The translations under genes and the position numbers were made by a program. The notes under the pieces are model-generated. The model was given only the letters and a program-made list of their open reading frames with translations, did no database searches and was not told the DNA's origin. Positions 36,608 to 47,627 of a DNA stretch of 64,000 nt are shown in pieces; within the stretch, counting starts at the first letter, position 1, and each line of letters starts with the position of its first letter. Origin of the DNA: Coriaria nepalensis (lineage: Eukaryota > Streptophyta > Magnoliopsida > Cucurbitales > Coriariaceae). The stretch spans positions 2,115,501 through 2,179,500 of the forward strand of contig CP114498.1 in the NCBI GenBank assembly GCA_027186245.1, given 5' to 3'.

Positions 36608-37093
36608 TAAGAAATTTATGGAGTTGAAGAAAAATGATGGGTTTCTTGAAATGAAAATTTACCTCGGATTCTGCTTTTTGCACATAGTATTTATTCTGTA
36701 TTTTCGGCTGTTTTAAACTTAAATAATGATTAAATGGCTAAATGATTCAGTAATCTATGTTTAGAACAACTGGCCCAATCAGCAACAGTCGAGACCATTC
36801 AATACGGTATTAATGAGGTACCATTAAATTATCAGATAATATTTAACAATTATCAGATAATAATAATAATAAATTTTAAAAAAATAAAATTAAAAAAATG
36901 AGTGAAATTAAAAAGTACTAAAAAGAAGGGACCACACAAAGTTCTGACAAGTGAAACGAGTCCGGTCCAGTTCAGTCCACCCTCCAAGCCCGATAATAAA
37001 CAGAAAACCGACACTGCTGGGTTAAATGCACGTAACAAAGGAAGCCATTAATCAGCCCACATCATGATCTCTTCTTGCAAAAGTAAGATTTCT

Positions 37094-37148
<55 letters not shown>

Positions 37149-40100
37149 TTAACAAAAGTCAAAAATCAAAATCAAAATCAAATAAATTCAAATAAATTCA
37201 ACCACCTTTTTATTTAGTATTTTTCAGATTCTTATTCCGATCTGGCCATATCTCTTAAAACACCGAGAAATTTCTAGATAAACTCGATTCAATTAAGAAT
37301 TAGGGATCATATACAATGGTTTTGTTTTTTTTAAGACCATCAAAGTATATTACATTTTAAGAGATGATCAACCATAATATGATCCATAGCATGATGTTAC
37401 ACTTATGATCACTACTAGATGCACGCATTTAGCTAGTCATATTATAACATATATCATCACAAAATGAGAAGTATATATATAAAATAATTCATGAAAATAT
37501 AAGCCATGGTATAAAAATATTATATACCGTTAACGTTTGATAAATATAATATAAATTATTGTGTTATAAATTATTGTGTTATATCTTATTAGTTCGAAAT
37601 TTTTATATAAATAATAATTTAACATAATATAATAATATAAATTTAAATTATATTATCTTTCAAATTATTAATTTCACATATAAAAATTTTAACTTTCATT
37701 TCTTTTATTAAAAATTAACATATAAAAATAAATATAAAATAAATTATTATATCATAACTTATAATTTAAAAAAAATAATATTTCAACATATAGTACATCA
37801 AATGAAAAATGAGGAAATGGGGATGTGACCGTACGAATAATGGGGCCACCATGCATGGTGTTTGAGATGGGGCCCTGATTTAATCAGAAAAGTTACCGAT
37901 GGGATAGAGTGACCTATCATAAGGTTTTAATCAATCAAAATGTAAAAAAGTTAAGAAGTTTGGGGGGACCCCCTATCGATTTATGTAGGATTTTGATCGT
38001 CGCGGATTGGTTATGGGAGTTTGATTGAGCAAAAGGTTGTCAAGGTACCATTTTGATGGGAAGTATCAAATGAAAAATATCGTTGGGTAGCTCTGTCCGA
38101 TGATTTTTGTCCTGTGTATATGTCAATGAATCTTCCACCAACTCTTGACCGAATACCGAATATGAACACATGCATGCATGCACCTGATACATACTTGTAA
38201 TATTAGTCTTTCATAATCGCAAGAGTTTAAAACAAAGTAGCTAGAGACGAGTTTTAATCTCTCTTAATATAATGGACCAAGTCACCAAACTCGAATCAAA
38301 CATGTTGTTTTAGAGTTTTAATTTCTCTTAATAGTATCGAGTTTGATACTCCAATGCGTGGCTGCGGCATGCCAAGGTGACTTACCGGCTATCACCGCAA
38401 GCCCCGGCATGATACTACAAAATGCAGATCGGGTTGAGCAAGAATATACTGTTCTAGTTCGTGTATATTGCTTTATTTCATGACATGATATTCACTATGT
38501 TAAATGCTTAGACGAACGAATACAAGTCTAACTTAGTAAAGAAGGAAATATCAAAAGTATATTACAATTAACAAGAGGAGCAAAGATGCATTTGTACTGT
38601 AATTTTCTACAAGTGAGGAGAGGGGCTGCACATGGTTAAGGCACCCAGGAGTGGGCCTGGGATTTTGAAAAGAGAAAAGAGTAGAATGGGAGTTGGTGCT
38701 GTCGCCAGGCACACGTGTCGGTCGGCCAAACGGAAGTTTTATGTCCCTTGTACATGAGACCAAAAGTCACCCCAGCGGATGTCTTCTTTTAAAGTTTGGT
38801 CAAACATCAACGTTTTTCAGTTGAGAGAGATAGATAGAGAGAGAGAGAGAGAGATATGAATGCATATTGCCTGCAGCCGCTAATTGCTGAGTCAGAGCTC
38901 GTGTGGATGGATAGAAATCAAAAACTTATTAACGTCCAATTCGCATTTTGATACATGTTAAAAATTCAACAAGAATCCTTCTTTTAGTAAGTTAAAAAAA
39001 AGTAAATAATAATAGATAATAAAATTTTCAATAATACGATAACTGTAGCTATATGTTCAGTTAAAGTCATTATGATGGTCGTGTTAACATAAACAGTCAC
39101 ATGCCTCCCATGTGCATATATTCTCGATCGTAAAAACTAGTAATTAAAAACATATTACACAAGAAGCCTTATGTTACACAAGTAGATAATAGATCACGAG
39201 TTAAAAATTGTTAGGAGAGAGAGATGTCTAGTTCGTCATGTATCTTTATTTAGCCAACTAAGATCATGTTTAATGCACAAATCAAATCCGAGATTACTTG
39301 AACATGCATGCAGGGTTAACTTTGATCATGGTCGAATGGGTACGTATCAGACTCATGACCATCTTGAGAAATCATAAACTTATATCTAAGTTGCTACCAA
39401 TGAACTACCATCTATATTAGAATGATACGAATTCATTGTGTTACTAAATGATACGTAACGAAGCCTTACAATATTCTACTATTAAATTTGTTTCCTTGTT
39501 ATTAATCCATAATTCATATAGAAACAACTAACTAAGCCGATCCATTGTCTGTGGTTTTGTTCCCTCTCTGCTTGACTTGTGATCTTCTTGTTTGTTGTGT
39601 TTAGCATGATTTGTTTGTCAAGATCTTCTTCTGCCTCCATTTCAATTGTCAACCCCTCAATTGATCATCTTCTTCTCCAAGAAACGATTGAGTATTTAAC
39701 AGCACTTTAAGTAATATTTAGTTTGAATCCTTCTCCCTTTTTTCTATTTTTTATGTTCCATAAATGTAAAAATATTATATTACACTATTTATTACAAAAA
39801 AAAAGAAAAAGAAAATTCTTGTATGGTGATTAATCTGTATCAAATTTAATTCAAAAATGACAAGTGTGAAGGCTATCAAAAAATCATGTAGATAATCGTG
39901 AGGTATGTCTTTATAGACAATCGTGATTTGGCTATAAATTTCAATACAATATTCGACCTACATATATGCAACACACTAGCTAGCTTCCGATAGAAAACAC
40001 AAGACGGCAACCAAAAATAAATAAAAACAACCCTAGCATTTAAATAACAAAACAGCATCAATGATGATTCCACCTTTCTTGGAAATATTATACGGAAAAC

Positions 40101-41454
40101 ATACAAAAGTTTTGGTAAAGAGGACGACCAAATCACTTCTATCTATCGTGCTATGTCTATATGATAAGAAACACTAAATCTTAAATAACTTAATTGGCCC
40201 ATCATTTCTTCCTCTTTTCAATTGGCTTCTTTAACTAAACATCTTTATTTTACAGACACTAGTTTGTTCTTACTTTCTTTGACACTCGAAGATTATCTTT
40301 CTTATCCAAAAGCTTTAAGAAATCATGCTTGTAAGTCATATATCTTAATATTTAATTAACTGAAACGTGAGGCAGTATATTTTAAGTTGCTTCACATGCC
40401 TCCATGTGAGCTTCATGTTACTTCACTGCAAACTTTCATCCATAACCCACTGAGTACTGAACAACATAACTCAGTCAAATGATTAGAGACAGAGAGAGAG
40501 AGATTGTTGCAGTATGTAAGAATCAATGTTGTTGATATGCATGGTGTGTACTGACTTGTGATTCGATCGCTGCAATTTTACTATTTTTTTAATACTATGA
40601 ATTTCATTTCTATTCGATTAGCAATACATATGGTCTTATTTGATCGATCAACTTTGGGATTGAATGAGATTTATCTGGTTTCTAATGCCGGCTAACTATT
40701 ACTTTATCATCGACAAAGATTCTTGTTTCGTCCATACTATATGAATAACTATTTGAAAATTTTGAGATCCATGTTTTGGACAGGTTTCGTTACAGTGAGT
40801 GGCTAGTCATAACCAATGGTTTTTTTTTTTACTTTTTTTTTTTTAGGGGAAGGGTATATAAAGCCTGTCACTTGTTGTCAGGCCGAAAGAGAGAGAAGGA
40901 AGAAGACAAGAAAAAGCCCATAAAAATGAGAAAGCTTCAAGAGCACTGATTGGGTTAGGCCCAACACTGATGCTTGTATGGTACAGGCGGATTCTTAGCC
41001 AGGTAATTTGGGCCTTTCACTTAACTATTAGCCCAAAGAGTAACTGGATCTTAAATGCACAGCGCTACAGCATGAGTTCTTTCCTTTCACACTGCATGTG
41101 TAGCGTAGTTAGTAGTTAGGACGCGCCTAAATCATGTGTTCAACTACTACAAGTAAATCGTTAACAACTTACCAAAAAAATTTTCCGGCTAGATAACTTT
41201 CCATTTGGTTTCGAAACTGCATACCTCCGGTTGCAACCGATCTCGAAGGCGAATGTAGATGGAAACCATCATCATCTCTCGCAAAAGGAACGTACAATTA
41301 CTTCAAACCTCAAACAATAACAATAACAATGTCAAATGTAACATACACATACAAAGATATAACATATAAGGTTTTAAGAGGGAAACATACTTACTAGTGC
41401 GACGGTTTTCATGGTACTAAGATCTTGACATTATGTACATGAAATGGTATAGTA
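36109..41454. other. Long intergenic region between RTFL and MIR172
   Basis: About 5.3 kb with no coding gene found. It contains a poly-A of about 30 at 36577-36605, an ATTT microsatellite at 37092-37150, a GA microsatellite at about 38826-38853, and AT-rich DNA. A TATA-like GGGTATATAAAGCC at 40852-40865 is followed by no recognisable gene; a non-coding transcript is possible but unsupported. Confidence 0.45.
37092..37150. repeat. ATTT microsatellite
   Basis: About 15 tandem copies of TTTA. Confidence 0.9.
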
Positions 41455-41690
41455 TCAAGTCACTTATTGCCGCTGCAGCATCATCAGGATTCTCAACATC
41501 AAAAGGGACCAATGTATACAGTATAGAGTAGTAGCAAAGGGCCTTATACATGTAATTATCATATAATATATATTACATTATATTTCACAGTATAGGGCCC
41601 TCCACATTTATTTACTCAAATTAAGGACCCCACAAGAAATAGATATTGTGAATCGTGATGATGCTCCATCAGCAAACAGCGACTGTTCTC
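41455..41690 (-). ncRNA. MIR172: MIR172 precursor (minus strand)
   Basis: The 3' arm at 41493-41473 (minus) reads AGAATCCTGATGATGCTGCA plus G, a miR172 family sequence (the CC variant of the common CTTGATG form). The 5' arm at 41667-41647 reads GGAGCATCATCACGATTCAC plus A, matching the usual miR172 star. The arms pair with only about three mismatches and one wobble. Pairing continues outward (TCGCTGTTTGCTGAT against the CACTTATTGCCGCTG side) and inward. The loop is about 150 nt. Family knowledge: miR172 represses AP2/TOE genes and controls phase change and flower development. The plus strand of the mature site also equals the AP2 target site, but no AP2 coding sequence surrounds it and the star arm settles the call. 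Confidence 0.88.
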
Positions 41691-41931
41691 TAAAACATCG
41701 ATCTTCCTCATCGCAGAAAAGAAACTAATTATCAAAACCTAATCCTATAATAAGTGACGAATGTTCAAACCCTAGCTATATATGTCTGTGGAAAGTGGGA
41801 CAAACTAAGAACAAGGAAACCTTATGTATTCTGAAGGATAGGAAGGAGAAGAGATCTCACGTATAGGGAAGAAGAGAGAAGGGTTTCTAAGAGGACTTAG
41901 GGTTTAGATGATCTGAAGTGTATCTACCTCT

Positions 41932-41943
41932 CTATATATATAT
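41932..41943 (-). promoter_or_regulatory. Candidate TATA box for pri-miR172
   Basis: On the minus strand CATATATATATAGAG lies about 265 nt upstream of the star arm. It would place the transcript start near 41905. It is embedded in a GA microsatellite, so it could also be simple-repeat sequence. Confidence 0.4.
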
Positions 41944-43897
41944 GTAGAGAGAGAGAAAGAGAGAGAGAGCAATTGTTTAAACCTAGTAACAGTTAGGGCA
42001 TCGTGATCCTAGGTACCAGATTTGCCAAAATCTTTAATCCTCATTGAACAAGTCACAGCGCCACAAATGTCACGAGGGCATTAATGAAAAATGACTTCGA
42101 TTTTGGAAAAATGAAAATTGACCCACTGACTAGCTTTTGGTTAATTAGTAATTAGTAATTAGTACGATTTGTTTGCGTTTTCTACAAGTAGTACCCAATT
42201 AGGATATTGAGGGGATTCAGAATATGTCAAATTGACAGGCGGCTTCTTGACCCTGATCCTGACCCACTCATTAATCAAAAGGGTGGGACTTATTGCCCCT
42301 TTGCTCCATTTACTCTGCCCTAGGTTCTTAATTATTCCTTCTTTTGATTCTTCATTTTCCCACTTTTGGATTCCCCTTTATAACTCTTCATTACCTACCA
42401 AAGCAAAATTTCAATCTACTAACTGTTGATTCTAAACGTTACTAAATTTTGTTACACTATGCGTAGGTTGAGGTGTCTCGGGCAGTACTGGAATCGAGCT
42501 CATCATGAATAGTTTGACTACGACTTGTTAAAAATATATTTTATATTTAAATTTATTATTAAATTGATTATAAATTATTCGAATATTTAAATTTCATGCA
42601 AAAATTCCTCTTAAAATAATTTTAAATCAAACTCAAATAAATACAAATAAATACGTCCCGCCATATTGTTCGTCGACATGATGTCTAGCGAGCAAGGTAG
42701 ATGCTCGTGCATGAGATCCAATTCGGCCACAATCTTCATATCAGGGTTTGTTGTTTTCTTACAATTTGCCGACACATATGCTTGCAGGCCATTAGATGCT
42801 GTGACATCCAATCTGCTTAACGGTTGCACTGTTTATTGATCAAGGCCTCTTCTAATCCATCACGTGCTGAATTTGATTGTCACTCGGCTCTTACCAAAAG
42901 GTCGTTTCTAAGTTCTAATTTGCATATTTAAACTATTTTCGGGTCTAATTAATGACTAAATCGTCACAGTTACTATGGACAGTGATTAATGATAATTAAC
43001 TCATTAGTCACAACTAGGAGCCGATACTAAGGAAGAAGAAGTCGCGTAACAATTTTCTATACATTATGTTATAATTTATATCATCAAGACCTTATATTAT
43101 ATTACTATACGTTATGAATTTTGATTAGTCACGTGACTTTAGACCATACCTTTACAAAAAAAAAAAAAATCCTTGCACTATCTTTTTGGCACAGATTTTC
43201 TCCGGGCCTTTGTATAAGGTTGTGTCTTGTTTGCACTTAGAAATGAAAGCTGCTATTAACATTAATAGAGATTCATAAAAGAATCAAATACGATACATTT
43301 TGATAGAGCTGGGATTTTTACTCCATTTTTGCGTATAGAGCTAGCTAGAGAGCTGGTGGCTACCCTAAAAATGAAAAGCTCTGTTTGTGACGTGATATGT
43401 CAAACGTTGCCCCGAAATCTCGCCGACTCATGAGGACACACACTGCCCCTTCATTGTATCAATGTATATATAATATGTATATATATATATATACATATAT
43501 GCACATTGCTTCATTCGGCCACTCTCATGTCTTGGTCTTGCCTCCTTTTTTTCTAACACCATTTTGGCATTCCTTAACTTTAATGTGGGCGAAAATCTAA
43601 TTAAATCAAAGATTAACTATAAATATTAATCCATCAAATTCATACATAAATTTGTCACATTGTTGAAGATTTTGAGGTTAGTAAGTTGGGTCATTGACAC
43701 CACCAAGTACAAGTGATCACATAACAACCAACATTTGAATTCCTATCAACATGTTATATAGAAATTAGAACATGTTAATTGTGTTCATAATCACAATCCA
43801 CTTTATAACCCTTTACTTTTCGATCTCCGGTTTCATACTTTTACTGAATCTGAATAAGTTGTTTAAATTAGGAGTTGTATGTGATGATTAGCCATTA

Positions 43898-43922
43898 ATT
43901 GTCGCTGCAGCATCATCAAGAT
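43898..43922 (-). other. Relic of a MIR172 3' arm
   Basis: The minus strand reads ATCTTGATGATGCTGCAGCG, followed by ACAAT. This equals the miR172 core except for its first bases, and the flank matches the arm at 41465-41490. No star arm lies within 250 nt on the expected side, so it is not a working precursor as it stands. Confidence 0.55.
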
Positions 43923-44634
43923 ATGGATTAAGATGCTTTGAAACGAAATTAAACAACAATTATGTAATTAAGATGCTTTGAGACCCAATTAATCAAACTA
44001 CATGATGCCATTCCCTCAAATTTTTAATCCTCACTATTTGTTGTTAAATTTTAACGGTACGAGTAAGAGCTTATGCAGTAGTAGTAGTAGTAACTAACTA
44101 GTACGTGCTGGTCAAATAATACTTACTGTAACCGATGAAAAATCACAGTAGGGGTAAGGCATCCAAATATCCAACATCAAGCCAAACACACCGTATTAAT
44201 TAGCAGTAATCAAGGCAGTAACATGGTAATTGATATTTGATCTCAGATGTTAATAAAGTGTATTTAGGACCAGGTTGTCGTGTCAGTGGTAAAGTAGATC
44301 TCACATCATTATTCTTATTATGAGCTCATATATATCATTAATAAAGCCTGTTAGACGGCAAGATCAATGGGATTTTAACCCTCTTGCTACAAACTTTGAT
44401 AAAATATTAGCAAAATGGGCCTGCTAGTGGCCTGCCATGCAAATAGTGGGCTTGCTAATCAGGGCTGGATAGTATGGTTAGATGAAAACTAACTAGAAAG
44501 AGTTATCCAGTTATTGTTTATTGCAATTGAGGCCTGCCACCCAAGACCTTTTCATGGGCCGCAAATTCAGCCCATTATCTGACCCAAATCTCAATTAGCA
44601 TATGTCATCCAGTTATTATTTGGATCTTATTTGT

Positions 44635-44764
44635 TGACCGTTACGACGCCAATTTGTAATTGATATTATTTTTTTAAAAAAATAATTAAAAAATAAATAA
44701 ATAATAAAAAAATGAAAAAAGCTTTTTCCTCAGCTATAAAAACCTACAATAATGTGACCGTTGC
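44635..44764 (+). promoter_or_regulatory. Two MSA-like mitotic elements and a TATA box before FZR3
   Basis: TGACCGTTAC (44635-44644) and TGACCGTTGC (44755-44764) contain the reverse of the AACGG core of M-phase-specific activator elements, with one mismatch each to the full consensus. A TATA-like CTATAAAAACC lies at about 44735-44745. Confidence 0.5.
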
Positions 44765-44905
44765 AATTTCTTCCTCTACACAGCTCCGCTCCCTCTTTGC
44801 CTGAAACAGCACTTTTTTCAAACGCTCTATTTTTTTTATTTTTGTTTTTTCATAAACGTGCAGAGAAAAAGAGAGCTTACTCATTAATTTTTGTGAGAGC
44901 CAGAA

Positions 44906-47162
44906 ATGGATTCACCTCAAGCAAGAAAGCCTGGGATCAATCTCCCTTCAACGATGTCTCCTACATCGTTACGATTAGAGACATTTTCTGGATCTTTTCG
45001 GGCAATTTCTAACTTATCATCCCCTTCCAATTCTTCCTCTACTTGCAGCGACAGATTCATACCCTGCAGATCTTCGTCCAGGCTTCACACATTTGGGCTG
45101 ATCGAGAAATCGTCGCCCGTCAAAGAAGGCGGAAACGAGGCCTATTCTAGAGTTTTGAAAGCTGAGCTTTTTGGATCTGATTTTGGTTCTCCTTCTTCTT
45201 CTCCTGCAGGTGTTAGCGGATCATCGCCCATGAGTAGTCCCAGCAAGAACATGTTCAGGTTCAAGACGGATCATTCCAGTCCTAATTCACCTTTTTCACC
45301 TTCCATTTTGCGTCAAGATTCCGGATTTTCTTCTGATTCTTCCACGCCTCCCAAGCCTCCTCGAAAAGTCCCTAAGACACCACATAAGGTTATAATAAAT
45401 AAAAAGCTCTATTTTTATTTATTTATATACATTTTTTTCAAATGATTTAAAGGAAAGTGGTTTTTTCCTTTTTCTTTTTAGGTTCTCGATGCTCCATCTC
45501 TTCAAGATGACTTCTACTTAAACCTTGTTGACTGGTCTTCACAAAACGTCTTAGCTGTCGGACTTGGCACCTGCGTCTACTTATGGAGTGCATTAAACAG
45601 CAGAGTACGTTTTCATTTTTAATGTTTGATTTCTATACATTTTTGCAGTTGAATGAACGAATGATCTCTAGAATCTTTTTCTTTAGGTGACCAAATTGTG
45701 TGACTTGGGACCTAATGATGGGGTTTGCTCGGTTCAATGGACTCGTGAGGGTTCGTATATATCGATCGGTACAAATCTTGGTCAAGTTCAGGTACAGAAA
45801 GAAAAGAGTATATCTTCCTTGTTTTTCATGCATAGAGTTGAGAATCTAGATTAAGAAGAACATTTTTTTGGGGGGGATTTTGTATGGAATTAGATATGGG
45901 ATGGGACCCAGTGCAAGAGGGTACGAACCATGTCGGGGCATCAAACAAGAACCGGCGTCTTGGCTTGGAATTCGCGCATATTAGCTTCTGGAAGTAGGGA
46001 CAGGAACATACTTCAACATGATCTACGGGTATCAAATGACTGTATCGGCAAACTTGTTGGCCATAAGTCAGAAGTAAGCCACTCTGCAAAATGGAATGCA
46101 ATAATATGATCATCTTGTCATTTATCTTATTCTTTTTAAACATAATATTCAATCATGTAGGTTTGTGGCCTCAAGTGGTCACATGATGACAGAGAGCTTG
46201 CATCAGGTGGAAATGATAACCAGGTATTTATTTTGAGACCTCAATTTTCCATACTCATTATCCGGGATTTTTCCGAAATAATGTTTAGAATAGTTCCTTG
46301 CAATAATACGTTAAACTTGGTGGTTTATCAGCTGTTAGTTTGGAACCAGCATTCTCAGCAGCCGACTTTGAGACTGACCGAACACACAGCTGCGGTCAAG
46401 GCAATTGCATGGTCTCCACACCAAAACAACCTTCTTGCATCCGGAGGTGGGACTGCTGATCGATGTATCCGATTCTGGAACACTACAAATGGGAACCAAT
46501 TAAACCGTGTCGACACTGGCAGCCAGGTTTTTGTTTACTTCTCTGGCCTTCTTATGACTGGTGGAAGTGTTCATTGAAATATTAATTACTAAAGCTGAAA
46601 AACGTCAGGTATGCAATCTTGTTTGGAGCAAGAACGTAAACGAGCTCGTAAGCACTCACGGGTATTCCCAGAATCAGATCATGGTGTGGAAATATCCATC
46701 AATGGCAAAGGTATTCATTTTATATGCCTAGTATTTGACTGTGAATGTCTGGTTTTACTAGGATGACTTCCTAATTATGGGGTTTCAAAATTGATAGGTT
46801 GCAACTCTAACTGGTCATAGCATGCGGGTCCTGTACCTCGCAATGTCCCCGGATGGTCAGGTACGAAAATAACATTTCCTGTTAGCGCTTCTCAAATGTT
46901 TGGACTCAAATCAATAATCCAATATGACCTTATATTGTCTTCTTGCAGACAATAGTTACTGGTGCTGGGGATGAGACTCTTCGGTTCTGGAACGTCTTTC
47001 CGTCAATAAAAACACCCGTAAGTGATTTTCTTCGCAATCATTATTTTTCGACTACCTTAATAGATAAAACTCTTTATGATGCTTTGCTTGTTCCCGTCAT
47101 TTTCTTAGGCACCTGTGAAAGATACAGGCCTTTGGTCGCTTGGTCGAACGCAAATACGATGA
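44906..47162 (+). CDS. FZR3: FZR3 / CCS52B: Fizzy-related APC/C activator, WD40 protein, 10 exons
   Basis: Exons 44906-45388, 45482-45604, 45687-45791, 45894-46073, 46161-46223, 46332-46526, 46609-46710, 46798-46860, 46949-47017 and 47109-47162 give 478 residues with frame kept throughout. Seen: the C-box [10 protein letters not shown] at about residues 48-57, [37 protein letters not shown] leading into seven WD40 repeats ([40 protein letters not shown]), and the C-terminal IR tail GRTQIR. Family knowledge: Cdh1-type activators bind the APC/C through the C-box and IR tail and present D-box/KEN substrates. The N-terminus and exon details match the CCS52B/FZR3 branch rather than CCS52A; that branch is expressed from G2 to M. 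Convergent with the next gene, with 465 bp between stops. Confidence 0.95.
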
Positions 47163-47627
47163 TGATAGCTAGCACCTTTTCTTATGTAAATATGAAGCTC
47201 AAAATTCAAGTTGTAGATGGAAGTTAGTTCTTTAATGAGCTCAAAATACTAATTCTTTTTTTTTTCCCCCCCTCTTATTTGTTTTTGGCTGCTATTTTGA
47301 AGATTCAAACAAAATGTAAAGTGCTGATAATTTATGACATGAAAAAATAACTTCCACATCGAATAAATTCGAACAATTTAACTTTTTATTTCAAATGTCT
47401 AGATTGAATAAATTCAATTAGAAAAGAACAAATGCTGTTAGAATGTCACATTATTTAATCAACTTTACAAATGAGGGAAACCTACCTTCTTCTACAAAAG
47501 AAAAATAAAATAAAATAAAATTCAGTGTGTGAATGAACTTTAGATTTTTTGTACACTCTTTTTTGTACTTCACAAATTGTCAAATTCCTGTCAAACCTTC
47601 TTCCTCGTCTGTCTTCTTTTCTTTACA
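47163..47627. other. Convergent 3' spacer between FZR3 and the telomere-binding gene
   Basis: Only 3' UTR-like AT-rich sequence. No separate gene seen. Confidence 0.6.

Larger units (their letters stand above)
41691..44905. other. Intergenic region between MIR172 and FZR3
   Basis: About 3.2 kb. The left end is the putative pri-miR172 leader and promoter, and the right 130 bp are the FZR3 leader. A short miR172-like relic lies at 43898-43922. A TA-rich palindrome lies at about 43464-43500. No coding gene seen. Confidence 0.5.

Noticed and set aside
36853..37038. Minus-strand frame with a hydrophobic C-terminus
   Set aside because: Low-complexity Phe/Ile tail from AT-rich DNA; no homology recognised.
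38358..38412. GCCAAGGTGACTTACCGGC resembles miR169 (GCCAAGGATGACTTGCCGG)
   Set aside because: One base is missing and another differs inside the mature region, and the downstream candidate arm pairs poorly. Probably chance.
39876..40136. 86-codon minus-strand frame in a long spacer
   Set aside because: AT-rich, no recognisable domain, no promoter or splice context.
40850..40970. TATA-like GTATATAAAG followed by a purine-rich leader-like stretch
   Set aside because: No ORF, hairpin or known RNA follows that I can recognise; a transcript cannot be supported from sequence alone.
41465..41500. Plus-strand CTGCAGCATCATCAGGATTC as an AP2 gene fragment with a miR172 target site
   Set aside because: The short frame (AAASSGFS) is AP2-like, but no AP2 coding sequence flanks it, and a paired star arm about 150 nt away shows it is the MIR172 hairpin.
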